Positions 55,077-63,549 of a DNA stretch of 64,000 nt are shown here, piece after piece. The DNA comes from JAVJQS01 sp040218815 (GTDB lineage Bacteria; Bacteroidota; Bacteroidia; Flavobacteriales_E; Vicingaceae). The notes under the pieces are model-generated. The model made no database searches. It had not been told where the DNA came from and saw only the letters and a program-made list of their open reading frames with translations. The first letter of the stretch is position 1. Each line of letters starts with the position of its first letter. The DNA is taken from the NCBI GenBank assembly GCA_040218815.1, contig JAVJQS010000002.1:39518-103517 (forward strand). Reading direction: 5' to 3'. A program made the position numbers and the translations under genes.

Positions 55077-55144
55077 TCGCTCGAAGTCAGATAAACAACT
55101 CTATTATTAAAATCAAGAGTCGCTGAACGGAGTTAAACTACCTA

Positions 55145-55879
55145 CTACTGAAAATTTAAGATTATTGGAATGCTCATTCTTAAAGCAACATCCCTCCCTT
55201 GTTGATTGGCTGGAAAATCGACCTTTGGCAACTTCTCAATTGCTTTAATTGCTGCTTTCGTCATTGCTATGCTAGTGCTCTGTAGCACTTTTATTTCAGA
55301 AATATTCCCTTGGTTGTCGATTAGAAAGCTCAAAAGCGCTCCTTGTCTATCACCTATTGCATTTAATTCGGGGGTAGTTCTAAAATTTTTGACAATACGT
55401 TGCTGAATGTCTTGCTGACTGCAGGCTTGTAATTCAGAACCAGTTAAACCACTGCAATTTTTATAATGCGCAAAAACTTGAACTTTTTCATAAATGATGT
55501 CATCAACTACAGCAGGCTCTCCGCCAAAATAGCTCGGTTCGATTATTGGTAAAGGCAAATCGATTGGATCAGTAGTAGCAGGTTCATTTTTTTTAGGAGT
55601 TAGATCTGATATTACAGGTTTAATCACTTCCACTATTGTCACTTGATTTGAAGGTTTTTTAGGAAGCACTTTTTTAGTCTCTTCTGGTCGATAGGTAATT
55701 GGTGGAAGCATTTCTTCGATATCATCAGCGCGAGTTAACCTCGTCTCAATAATTGCCTCTGAAGTAACAGTTGTCCATTCAAAAGCAGTTAAAGTAAGTG
55801 CAAGAGCGATTACCAATCCGCTTAAGAACCTGTTCATAAAAGGAAACTTTTTATCGGTTTTTTGGTGGTGCTTTTTCAT
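55145..55879 (-). CDS. TonB-like energy-transducing protein
   Basis: 244 residues. A basic N-terminus (MKKHHQKTDKKFPF) leads to one membrane helix (FLSGLVIALALTLTAF), then a Pro/Lys/Glu-rich periplasmic linker (about 60-125: PEETKKVLPKKP, TPKKNEPATTDP). The C-terminal domain (about 165-244) has the TonB pattern: IVKNFRTTPELNAIGDRQG, LLSFLIDNQGNISEIKVLQS, AIKAIEKLPKVDFPANQQGR and MSIPIILNF. TonB transmits the proton gradient from ExbBD to outer-membrane receptors. The exb operon lies 5 kb away in the same window, but no receptor is adjacent. A Cys pair (KNCSGLTGSELQAC) before the C-terminal domain is typical of this Bacteroidota subtype. Confidence 0.82.
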   Translation of the reverse strand: MKKHHQKTDKKFPFMNRFLSGLVIALALTLTAFEWTTVTSEAIIETRLTRADDIEEMLPPITYRPEETKKVLPKKPSNQVTIVEVIKPVISDLTPKKNEPATTDPIDLPLPIIEPSYFGGEPAVVDDIIYEKVQVFAHYKNCSGLTGSELQACSQQDIQQRIVKNFRTTPELNAIGDRQGALLSFLIDNQGNISEIKVLQSTSIAMTKAAIKAIEKLPKVDFPANQQGRDVALRMSIPIILNFQ

Positions 55880-55956
55880 AATAAAGAGTTTTGGGTTTCA
55901 ATAACTAACGTGAATAAACTATCGTAAATTGTAATTTCATTTTCTAAAACAATGAT

Positions 55957-55964
55957 TAGCTTTG
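55957..55964 (+). promoter_or_regulatory. Candidate -7 promoter box of rnr (TAGCTTTG)
   Basis: Exact TAnnTTTG match 55 bases upstream of the rnr ATG. A TTG at 55929-55931 is slightly too far upstream for an ideal -33 box. Confidence 0.5.
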
Positions 55965-56019
55965 TGGGAAGTTGCATCCTGCAGCTCAATAACATAAAAT
56001 TCTGAGGGAAACCTCCTCT

Positions 56020-58164
56020 ATGTCAAAAAATCAAAAATCAAGCGGAAAGTCACTTCAAATTAGGGTTCTAGAAGCCTTTCGAAATAACCCTACTCAAGCG
56101 CTTAACTACAAGCAAGTTTCTAAACAACTCAATGTAAGCCAAACTTCAAAAAAGAAAGTTATCGGTAAAATCCTTTATGAACTAGCGGATAAAGGTCAAT
56201 TGATAGAAGAGAGTAGAGGTAAATTTAGATTAGAAGGAGCCGATAAAAACATGCAGAATGTTCTAGGCAAGGTAGATATGACAACAAGTGGTTCTGCCTA
56301 TATTGAAGTAGAAGGCTTGCCAGATGATATTTACATTGGTGAACAACACCTTGGAACCGCATTGCACCAAGATATCATTGAAGTTGCGATTATTAAAGTG
56401 AAAAAAAGCGGTAAACCGGTAGGTAAAATTATAAATGTAGTGGAGCGTGCCACTACAGAATTTGTTGGAACGATTGAAAAATCGTTGAAATATGCTTTTC
56501 TAGTCCCGGATAATAGACGGATGCCAGTCGACATCTTCATTCCACTAAATAAATTGAATGGTGCTGAAAACGGCGAAAAGGCTATAGCGAAACTAGGCGA
56601 TTGGCCGAAAGATGCTGACAGCCCATTTGGTGAGATTATTCAAGTACTGGGCAAAGCAGGCGAAAACAATACGGAAATGCACGCGATATTAGCGGAATAT
56701 GGTTTGCCGATGCAATTCCCAAAAGAAATTGAAGAAGCGGCGAAAAATATTGATGTTGAAATAAAACCAGCCGAGATTAAAAAGCGCCGCGATATGCGTT
56801 CCATTACAACCTTCACCATTGACCCTGCTGATGCGAAAGATTTTGATGACGCCTTATCAATACAACAACTAAAAAATGGCAATTGGGAAATAGGGGTGCA
56901 CATTGCAGATGTGAGCCATTATTTGAAGGAAGGTTCAGCCTTAGATCAAGAGGCTTATGAACGAGCGACTTCAGTTTATCTTGTCGATCGAGTGGTTCCT
57001 ATGCTTCCTGAAGTGTTGTCCAATTTTGCATGTTCCTTACGCCCGAAAGAAGATAAGTATTGCTTTTCTGCTGTTTTTGAACTAAGTGAAGACTGTAAAA
57101 TTCACAAGCAGTGGTTTGGCAGAACGGTAATTCATTCCGATAGAAGATTTGCCTATGAAGAAGCACAAGAAGTAATTGAAACTGGCAAGGGAGATTTCGC
57201 TGAAGAAATTACTACGCTAGATCGTTTAGCAAAACAATTACGAACAGAACGATTTAAAAAGGGCTCTATCAATTTTCATAGCCTCGAAGTAAAGTTTAAA
57301 CTAGACGAAAAAGGCGAGCCACTTGGTGTTTTTCTCAAAGAGCAAAAAGATGCCAATAAAATGATTGAAGATTTTATGTTGTTGGCTAATCGAAAGGTTG
57401 CAGAATTTATTGGAAATCCTCCCAAAGGGCAAAAAGTTAAACCTTTTGTCTATCGTATTCACGATAATCCCGATCCGGAAAAACTGCAAACTTTTAGTGA
57501 GTTTATTAAAAAATTTGGTTACCGCATTGATACTACATCTCCAAAAGGTATTTCCAACAGCCTTAATAAATTAATGAGCTCAATAGAAGGTAAAGCCGAA
57601 GAGCAATTAATTTCTCAATTAGCTATCCGCACAATGGCAAAAGCCGTATACACTACAGAAAATGTCGGGCATTATGGCTTGAGTTTTAGGTATTACTCGC
57701 ATTTTACATCTCCTATTCGTCGTTACCCCGATGTGATGGTGCATCGCTTGTTGCAACATTATTTAGATGGTGGACAAGCTGTTAACCAAGAAGAATTAGA
57801 AGAGAAATGCAAGCACAGCTCAGAGCGAGAAAAGCTAGCAACTGATGCTGAAAGGGCTTCAATTAAGTTTATGCAAGTTAAATTTATGCAAGACAAAGTT
57901 GGCGAAATCTACGGAGGCACTGTGTCTGGCGTGAGTGACTTTGGACTGTTTGTAGAACTTGAAGATAATAAATGTGAAGGCTTGGTGCGCATGAAAAACT
58001 TAAGTGATGATTTTTACACCTTTAATCCAGATAATTATGCCATTGAGGGTCGTCGCACAGGGAAAATTTACCGCATGGGCGATGAAGTAACTATTCGTGT
58101 GCTGAAGGCCGACCTTTCTAAAAAGCAGTTAGACTTTGACTTGGTGGATGATTTTGATGTCTAA
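56020..58164 (+). CDS. rnr: Ribonuclease R
   Basis: 714 residues. An N-terminal winged-helix-like segment (about 12-65: NYKQVSKQLNVSQTSKKKVI) is followed by cold-shock domains, the RNB catalytic domain (about 255-590) with ITTFTIDPADAKDFDDALSI holding the magnesium-binding Asp residues, and a C-terminal S1 domain (about 635-714: GGTVSGVSDFGLFVELEDN). RNase R is a processive 3'-5' exonuclease that degrades structured RNA and matures rRNA and tmRNA. The basic tail found in E. coli RNase R is absent; the protein ends soon after S1. The next gene follows after 18 bases. Confidence 0.94.
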   Translation: MSKNQKSSGKSLQIRVLEAFRNNPTQALNYKQVSKQLNVSQTSKKKVIGKILYELADKGQLIEESRGKFRLEGADKNMQNVLGKVDMTTSGSAYIEVEGLPDDIYIGEQHLGTALHQDIIEVAIIKVKKSGKPVGKIINVVERATTEFVGTIEKSLKYAFLVPDNRRMPVDIFIPLNKLNGAENGEKAIAKLGDWPKDADSPFGEIIQVLGKAGENNTEMHAILAEYGLPMQFPKEIEEAAKNIDVEIKPAEIKKRRDMRSITTFTIDPADAKDFDDALSIQQLKNGNWEIGVHIADVSHYLKEGSALDQEAYERATSVYLVDRVVPMLPEVLSNFACSLRPKEDKYCFSAVFELSEDCKIHKQWFGRTVIHSDRRFAYEEAQEVIETGKGDFAEEITTLDRLAKQLRTERFKKGSINFHSLEVKFKLDEKGEPLGVFLKEQKDANKMIEDFMLLANRKVAEFIGNPPKGQKVKPFVYRIHDNPDPEKLQTFSEFIKKFGYRIDTTSPKGISNSLNKLMSSIEGKAEEQLISQLAIRTMAKAVYTTENVGHYGLSFRYYSHFTSPIRRYPDVMVHRLLQHYLDGGQAVNQEELEEKCKHSSEREKLATDAERASIKFMQVKFMQDKVGEIYGGTVSGVSDFGLFVELEDNKCEGLVRMKNLSDDFYTFNPDNYAIEGRRTGKIYRMGDEVTIRVLKADLSKKQLDFDLVDDFDV

Positions 58165-58182
58165 ATACATTAATTACAACCT

Positions 58183-59451
58183 TTGAAACATTTAACTACT
58201 ACTCTACTTTTTGTTATCCTCTTTTTTGTCAACTTATTGCTTGTTGCGCAAAAGAAGGAACCCCCTTTTAATGCTTCCCTGTTACTTGGTGTTAATAATA
58301 CAAGTTATATTATTAATGAGGAGCGATTAGATAAAGCTATTAAGCCATTTATTGGATTTATGTTTGAATTTGAGCCATCTGAGAAATTCAATTTATTGTT
58401 TTCTGCAAGTGTTTTTGATAAAGCTTCTCGGTATAAGACAGGAACAAACTTCGTGCGCACAGGTTTTGAGATTGGTTTATATCCAAGTCTAAGGTATGAT
58501 GACTTCTCCTTTCATATGGGGCTTCAATTAAATACAGTTTCATACGAAAGGTTTGAAACCAAGTCCAATTTTACAGGTACAAGAGGGCTTGCTCAGTTTG
58601 ATAGTTCAGGTGTTAGCTTACTGCCTGTGATTGGAATAGATATTAAGCTTTATAAAAATCTAAGTCTAGGAATAAATCAAAGTCTACTACCTAGAAGTTT
58701 AGGACAAGAAGTCAACTCTCAGTTCTTACTTCGATATCGTATCGGAGTAAAAAATGATTATGAACCCTCCTACAGGAAGATAAAAAGAGCGCATTCTCAG
58801 CAGCAAATCCAAGAACTTAACGATGGATTGTTATTAGTACGTTTAAAAACTTCGCAGCCAAAAATAGATGCCTTAAAAAGATTTGGCTATGAATATAAAG
58901 CCATGAAAGTAGCAAAATATCAAAAAGAACAAAACCAAGCTATTGTTGATGCCTTCAAGCAAAATTATAGCTTTTCAAGTGTCTATTTCTTTTATAGCGA
59001 CAATACCGCAAAGGTTAAAAAAGGAGTTTTTAAAAATATATTCTTGAATGATAGCCTAGACCTCGACTCCACCATCCAAATCGATACCTCAAAATGTATT
59101 TACACGGCTGAATTGGCTCATCGTCAACAAGATACTTTCAAGTTGCTTGACAATTATCATACAATAATAGAAGATGATTTTTATGAAACAAACGATGAAG
59201 TTTACTATGGCGGGTCTGATATCAGCTTCCAAGCCATTATTATAAAAGATCAAAGTTTTAACCAATTAACTAGACCCTTTCCCTACTACAGTCGGTATGT
59301 TGGTGAATCAGTTAAACGACACCCAGAACAAGTATTTATGATAGGACCTATTTTTATGCCTGTATTTACTAGTTACACCTTTGAGCAAAGCATTAAACGC
59401 TTAAATAGAAGGCTATACAAATACTACGATAAGACTACAAACCTCGACTAG
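58183..59451 (+). CDS. Unknown exported protein, possible outer-membrane barrel with C-terminal domain
   Basis: 422 residues. A signal peptide (LLFVILFFVNLLLVAQ) precedes about 185 residues of alternating strands ending in aromatic residues (ASLLLGVNNTSYIINEERLD, FIGFMFEFEPSEKFNLLFSA, FEIGLYPSLRYDDFSFHMGL), which look like a small outer-membrane barrel. The last 215 residues form a mixed domain with a KTSQPKIDALKRFGYEYKAM helix and FSSVYFFYSDNTAKVKKG. I recognise no family and see no catalytic motif. The start is TTG: a stop lies four codons further up and no ATG would keep the signal peptide. It follows rnr by 18 bases and has a weak terminator downstream. Confidence 0.68.
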   Translation: MKHLTTTLLFVILFFVNLLLVAQKKEPPFNASLLLGVNNTSYIINEERLDKAIKPFIGFMFEFEPSEKFNLLFSASVFDKASRYKTGTNFVRTGFEIGLYPSLRYDDFSFHMGLQLNTVSYERFETKSNFTGTRGLAQFDSSGVSLLPVIGIDIKLYKNLSLGINQSLLPRSLGQEVNSQFLLRYRIGVKNDYEPSYRKIKRAHSQQQIQELNDGLLLVRLKTSQPKIDALKRFGYEYKAMKVAKYQKEQNQAIVDAFKQNYSFSSVYFFYSDNTAKVKKGVFKNIFLNDSLDLDSTIQIDTSKCIYTAELAHRQQDTFKLLDNYHTIIEDDFYETNDEVYYGGSDISFQAIIIKDQSFNQLTRPFPYYSRYVGESVKRHPEQVFMIGPIFMPVFTSYTFEQSIKRLNRRLYKYYDKTTNLD

Positions 59452-59491
59452 TAACTACCGTTTTTTAATTAACAATTATTTAGCAAATCAA

Positions 59492-59512
59492 GAGTCAATT
59501 AGACTCCTTTTT
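59492..59512 (+). terminator. Weak terminator after the unknown exported protein
   Basis: 5-bp stem GAGTC/GACTC with a 5-base loop AATTA, followed by CCTTTTT. It lies about 40 bases after the stop and just before the marC promoter box. Confidence 0.5.
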
Positions 59513-59517
59513 CTGAC

Positions 59518-59525
59518 TACTTTTG
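59518..59525 (+). promoter_or_regulatory. Candidate -7 promoter box of marC-like gene (TACTTTTG)
   Basis: Exact TAnnTTTG match, 27 bases upstream of the ATG at 59553. It also covers the alternative TTG start at 59523, which argues against that start. Confidence 0.55.
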
Positions 59526-59552
59526 CGCGCTCAAATTTTAAGGGTGCACGCT

Positions 59553-60122
59553 ATGTTACAACTAAATTTTAAGGAAATATTCACTTCGGGAATGGTGTTA
59601 TTTGCCGTAATTGATATTATAGGCTCTGTTCCTATAATTATTGATTTACGACAAAAAGTAGGTCACATCAAATCGGAAAAAGCATCTGTTGTTGCCATGG
59701 TGTTAATGATCATTTTCCTTTTTGTTGGAGAGTCTATTTTGCACTTGATTGGTATTGATGTGAGTTCTTTTGCCATTGCAGGCTCATTTGTTCTCTTCTT
59801 TTTGGCGTTGGAAATGATTTTGGGAATCAAACTTTACAAAGACGACATTCCTGAAACTGCTTCAATTGTACCTATAGCATTCCCACTAATTGCAGGTGCC
59901 GGAACCATGACTTCCTTATTAGCCATGCGTGCAGAATATGAGGTTCAAAACATCATTGTTGCCATTATCGCCAACATTATTGTGGTTTACGCAGTCTTAA
60001 AACTCTCTTCTAAAATAGAGCGTGTTTTGGGTCAAGGGGGTATTGCTGTGCTTAGAAAAGTATTTGGTATAATTTTATTGGCCATTGCAGTGAAATTGTT
60101 TCGTACCAACTTTGGCATTTAA
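59553..60122 (+). CDS. MarC/UPF0056-family membrane protein
   Basis: 189 residues from the ATG at 59553. An upstream in-frame TTG (59523) lies inside the promoter box and is unlikely. Six hydrophobic helices are visible, with the family segments FAVIDIIGSVPIIIDLRQKV, GSFVLFFLALEMILGIKLYK and ASIVPIAFPLIAGAGTMTSL. The family was once linked to multiple antibiotic resistance, but that was not confirmed; transport of an unknown substrate is likely. It stands between its own promoter and that of lipA. Confidence 0.85.
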   Translation: MLQLNFKEIFTSGMVLFAVIDIIGSVPIIIDLRQKVGHIKSEKASVVAMVLMIIFLFVGESILHLIGIDVSSFAIAGSFVLFFLALEMILGIKLYKDDIPETASIVPIAFPLIAGAGTMTSLLAMRAEYEVQNIIVAIIANIIVVYAVLKLSSKIERVLGQGGIAVLRKVFGIILLAIAVKLFRTNFGI

Positions 60123-60170
60123 TGACCAAAAGAAATGAACTTCTTCCAGCTTAAGCTGTTTTTCATTGTT

Positions 60171-60178
60171 TAAATTTG
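60171..60178 (+). promoter_or_regulatory. Candidate -7 promoter box of lipA (TAAATTTG)
   Basis: Exact TAnnTTTG match 21 bases before the TTG start of lipA. Confidence 0.55.
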
Positions 60179-60199
60179 TCATAACAAAGCAGAAAACTA

Positions 60200-61078
60200 T
60201 TGGCAAATCTATTCAAGAATAAAGAAGATCAAGAAGTAAAAATTGGTAAACCCCAATGGTTAAAAACCAAGATTTCTTCTGGAAAGGAATATCGAGACAC
60301 AAAAAAAGTAGTTAAAGAGCATAAGCTCAACACCATTTGTGAGTCGGGAAAGTGCCCAAATCAAGCGGAATGCTGGGGGGCGGGAACAGCGACCTTTATG
60401 ATTTTAGGTAACACCTGTACCAGATCATGTCAGTTTTGCAATGTAAATACTGGGAAACCAGAGGCTGTTGACCCTTTTGAGGCTTTAAGAGTAGCTAAAT
60501 CCATTAAATTAATGGAATTGAAGCATGCCGTTATCACCTCAGTAGATCGTGACGACTTGCCTGATGGAGGAGCCGCTGCCTGGAAAAAAACAGTTGAATT
60601 AACTCGAAAGCACAACCCTGGAATTACCCTTGAAACACTTATTCCAGACTTCAAGGGAGAATGGGAAAACCTCAATCCAATTTTGGAAGTTGCCCCTGAA
60701 GTCGTTTCTCACAACATGGAAACAGTGCGTAGAATTACTCACAAAGTAAGGGTTCAAGCTAAATATGATAGAAGTTTAGAGGTGTTAAAACGCTTGAAAG
60801 AAGGTGGCATTGAAAAAACAAAATCGGGAATAATGGTAGGCCTGGGCGAATTTAAAGCCGAGGTATTAGAAACGATGGATGATTTAAGGAATGTTGGGGT
60901 GTCTATTTTAACTATAGGACAATACATGCAACCAACTAAAAAGCACTTGCCAATTTCCGAATATGTTCATCCAGATGTTTTTGCGTATTACAAAGAAGAA
61001 GGTTTAAAAAGAGGATTTACGCATGTAGAAAGCGGTCCTTTAGTTAGGTCTTCTTACCATGCTGAAAAGCACGTATAA
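60200..61078 (+). CDS. lipA: Lipoyl synthase
   Basis: 292 residues. This radical-SAM enzyme inserts two sulfurs into octanoyl groups bound to lipoyl domains. The auxiliary cluster Cys are C47, C52 and C58 (CESGKCPNQAECW); the radical-SAM cluster Cys are C73, C77 and C80 (NTCTRSCQFCNV). Other family segments: AVITSVDRDDLPDGGA, TLETLIPDFKG, KSGIMVGLGE and TIGQYMQPTKKHLPI. The C-terminal VESGPLVRSSYHA carries the conserved Ser that ligates the auxiliary cluster. The start is TTG: an in-frame stop lies five codons upstream, and a promoter box sits 21 bases before it. The length is normal. Confidence 0.95.
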   Translation: MANLFKNKEDQEVKIGKPQWLKTKISSGKEYRDTKKVVKEHKLNTICESGKCPNQAECWGAGTATFMILGNTCTRSCQFCNVNTGKPEAVDPFEALRVAKSIKLMELKHAVITSVDRDDLPDGGAAAWKKTVELTRKHNPGITLETLIPDFKGEWENLNPILEVAPEVVSHNMETVRRITHKVRVQAKYDRSLEVLKRLKEGGIEKTKSGIMVGLGEFKAEVLETMDDLRNVGVSILTIGQYMQPTKKHLPISEYVHPDVFAYYKEEGLKRGFTHVESGPLVRSSYHAEKHV

Positions 61079-61158
61079 GTCCCGAAAATCTTCTTGATTC
61101 TTGAATTAGTTGTTGGGCTTAGTGAGTGCTACAACCCTCCGATAAAACTTATAACTAA

Positions 61159-61635
61159 TTAATCTACGATCTTGTCAGTCTTACCAGTAGAGTAATTAAT
61201 CTTCAATGCATTAGCTTGTCTTAATTCCTGCTTTACATCAGTCACAATGCCCATCTCAGATTCTTTATCCACTTTTAAAGAAAAAGTCATCATAGGAACC
61301 TCAGCTGGATTGGTGTTTTCTCTTTCAGCTTCAACATAAGGTATGATATCTCTTTTAGTAGCAAAAGCATCATTTAATTGGATTCTATCGGCGGTTCCAA
61401 ACTGACCTTGTAGCGCCTTAATTGGTTCACCTATATAAATGTAACTTACTAATGACTTTCGCTCTAACTTATTAATCTCAGTTGCTTTCGGTGTTACCAC
61501 TTTAACTTTTAGTGTTACCTCTCTCATCACGGTTGTAACCATGAAAAAGAACAACAACATAAAAACAATATCAGGTAATGATGCCGTTGAAATAGCAGGC
61601 TGACCACCACTCTTCTTTTTTCTAAACTTTGACAT
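61159..61635 (-). CDS. exbD: ExbD/TolR-family protein (second copy)
   Basis: 158 residues. A basic N-terminus (MSKFRKKKSGGQPAIST) leads to one membrane helix, LPDIVFMLLFFFMVTTVMRE, with the proton-channel Asp at about residue 22. A periplasmic beta-alpha domain follows (ISTASLPDI to the end). ExbD forms the motor with ExbB that drives TonB. It starts 2 bases after the first ExbD-like gene stops, and the two share the DIxFxLLxFFxVTT helix, so they are tandem paralogues and may form a heterodimer. Confidence 0.85.
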   Translation of the reverse strand: MSKFRKKKSGGQPAISTASLPDIVFMLLFFFMVTTVMREVTLKVKVVTPKATEINKLERKSLVSYIYIGEPIKALQGQFGTADRIQLNDAFATKRDIIPYVEAERENTNPAEVPMMTFSLKVDKESEMGIVTDVKQELRQANALKINYSTGKTDKIVD

Positions 61636-61637
61636 AA

Positions 61638-62246
61638 TTATTGATCTCCAATATTTTTAGGTTCAGCTTCTGAAATTCGTTGGGGGTAAACATCTTTTAC
61701 AGCGTCTTCTTGTAATTCAGCTGTTTTAGAGACTTCTGCCTCCTTTTCAAGCTGTTTCATCGTTTTTCCAAACTGCCGTTGAGCATACTCATCACGCACT
61801 TCATTATAAGCGGCAACTAATTCATTTTGAACTTTGATATACATTTCATACGATGTACCCCTATCGTTCTGCAAAGAAACAATTTGCTTGGATACCATCA
61901 TCTGTCCCAAAATAGGCACTTCAGTAAGCTTTCCTTCAGGCATTGCCTCATCCTGGAAAGTTGGGTCTCCTATTATAAACTCCTTAGCAGCCTCTCTCAA
62001 ATTACTTACCAACATGACATCTCCCTCCACTAACAAATCATTATTGGAATTTACCAATACCTGAAAAACGTTCCGTTGCTTAACTTCAGGTGGGTCCTCC
62101 ATCTCATCTTCAATTGGCGGCGGCAGCTTTCTAGTAAGTCCACCATCAACGTCCATTGTTGTAGTCACCAAAAAGAATATCAATAACAAGAAGGCAATAT
62201 CTGCCATCGAACCTGCATTGATTTCGGGTGCTTCTCTTCTGGCCAT
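61638..62246 (-). CDS. exbD: ExbD/TolR-family protein (first copy, extended)
   Basis: 202 residues, longer than usual. Start ARREAPEINAGSMADIAFLL leads to one helix (ADIAFLLLIFFLVTTTMD) with the conserved Asp. The periplasmic part has an Asn/Pro-rich start (KLPPPIEDEMEDPPEVKQRN) and a longer C-terminal helix (about 150-200: VAAYNEVRDEYAQRQFGKTM) not found in the second copy. It lies between a small membrane protein (17-base gap) and the second ExbD (2-base gap) in the same operon. Confidence 0.85.
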   Translation of the reverse strand: MARREAPEINAGSMADIAFLLLIFFLVTTTMDVDGGLTRKLPPPIEDEMEDPPEVKQRNVFQVLVNSNNDLLVEGDVMLVSNLREAAKEFIIGDPTFQDEAMPEGKLTEVPILGQMMVSKQIVSLQNDRGTSYEMYIKVQNELVAAYNEVRDEYAQRQFGKTMKQLEKEAEVSKTAELQEDAVKDVYPQRISEAEPKNIGDQ

Positions 62247-62263
62247 AATTGATTCTTAGTTTT

Positions 62264-62677
62264 TTATTTAAACAGTTTAGTCACGCTAGATATTGCAATC
62301 GATAAAATTGCGCCAATTGCAAGTATATAAAAAGCAATTAAGCCCATACTTACTCGTTTTGAAGCTTCAGGACTAGAAATAAACTTTGCATACTTATCAG
62401 TCATTGTATCATCAGCCAATACGTAAGAAACAACAAAGATTAAAACCAATGCGCCAACTCCAATTAAAGCACTTTTAGCACCTTTTGGGTTTTTAACCAT
62501 GGTAATCAATGGAAAAACAATTGCAGCAATCGCTCCTAAAGCAAACAACGCATAACACCAGTAGATTATTACATCTGCTGAAACCGAATCAGCATAGAAC
62601 AATACACCCAATAAAGCACTTGCGCCCAAGAGAACGTAAAGCAATATATTTAGTTTTTTAGAAAGTCCTTCAGACAT
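62264..62677 (-). CDS. Small four-helix membrane protein in the exb operon
   Basis: 137 residues with four hydrophobic helices (LNILLYVLLGASALLGVLFY, VIIYWCYALFALGAIAAIVF, SALIGVGALVLIFVVSYVLA, MGLIAFYILAIGAILSIAIS). There is no signal peptide or known domain. It sits 2 bases after exbB and 17 bases before the first exbD, a position conserved in similar Bacteroidota operons as far as I recall. An accessory role in the ExbBD complex is inferred from context only. Confidence 0.75.
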   Translation of the reverse strand: MSEGLSKKLNILLYVLLGASALLGVLFYADSVSADVIIYWCYALFALGAIAAIVFPLITMVKNPKGAKSALIGVGALVLIFVVSYVLADDTMTDKYAKFISSPEASKRVSMGLIAFYILAIGAILSIAISSVTKLFK

Positions 62678-62679
62678 AA

Positions 62680-63549
62680 TTAAGCTTTTTTGTTTTTCAA
62701 TTCATGCGCAACCAATAGGTCTACTAAACTAATTGATGCATTTTCCATATCGTTTACAATGCTATCTACTTTAGCAACAATATAATTATAAAAAATTTGA
62801 AGAATAATTGCAACGATCAAACCAAATACGGTTGTTAATAAGGCTACTTTAATACCTCCGGCAACTAGTGAAGGAGAAATATCCCCTGCTGCCTCAATAG
62901 CATCAAATGCGCCAATCATACCAATTACTGTTCCCATGAAACCAAGCATTGGAGCCAAAGCAATAAATAATGAAATCCATGAAATTCCTTTTTCTAATTG
63001 TCCCATTTGAACACTACCGTAAGAAACAACAGATTTTTCAACCATATCAATTCCTTCATGACTTCTATCTAAGCCTTGGTAGAAAATACTTGCAACAGGA
63101 CCACTAGTGTTTCTGCAAACTTCTTTCGCAGAATCAACTCCACCAGAATTTAATGCATCCTCTACGTTGGCTAATAACTTCTTTGAATTTGTTGTTGCCA
63201 TGTTTAAATAAATGATTCGCTCGATTACTATGGCTAATCCAAGGATTAAACACAATAGAACGATTCCCATAAATTCAGGGCCACCTTCAATAAATTTTTC
63301 TTTTAAAACTTGATGAAAAGATTGCTCAGTCTCAACAACTTCTGTTTCTTCAGCAGCTTGTGCAGCTTCAGCTTCTTTTGCTGCTTTTTCTTCTGCAGCT
63401 TGTTTTTCCATTGCCGCTTTTTCAGCCATAGCAGCAGAGTCTTGTGCCATTTCAGTTGTGGTATCGGCATCGGCTTGTGCATACGATACATCAGCTGTTC
63501 CTAGGGTGAAAAGCGCTGCAACTGCAAAATAAGTAAGTAACTTTTTCAT
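62680..63549 (-). CDS. exbB: ExbB/TolQ/MotA-family proton channel protein
   Basis: 289 residues. A cleavable-looking N-terminus (LLTYFAVAALFTLGTADVSY) is followed by an Ala/Glu/Lys-rich segment (about 25-75), probably a periplasmic coiled coil. The MotA/TolQ/ExbB core has three helices: FMGIVLLCLILGLAIVIERI, SWISLFIALAPMLGFMGTVI with GMIGAFDAIE, and VALLTTVFGLIVAIILQIFY. The APxLGxxGTVxGM motif is the family signature. It is the first gene of the operon exbB - membrane protein - exbD - exbD and probably energises TonB. The leader holds TAACTTTA, close to the -7 box but not exact. Confidence 0.87.
   Translation of the reverse strand: MKKLLTYFAVAALFTLGTADVSYAQADADTTTEMAQDSAAMAEKAAMEKQAAEEKAAKEAEAAQAAEETEVVETEQSFHQVLKEKFIEGGPEFMGIVLLCLILGLAIVIERIIYLNMATTNSKKLLANVEDALNSGGVDSAKEVCRNTSGPVASIFYQGLDRSHEGIDMVEKSVVSYGSVQMGQLEKGISWISLFIALAPMLGFMGTVIGMIGAFDAIEAAGDISPSLVAGGIKVALLTTVFGLIVAIILQIFYNYIVAKVDSIVNDMENASISLVDLLVAHELKNKKA

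Noticed and set aside
54530..55140. A CRISPR array
   Set aside because: There are only two long repeats with a gene between them; the smaller units are degenerate and lack regular unique spacers.
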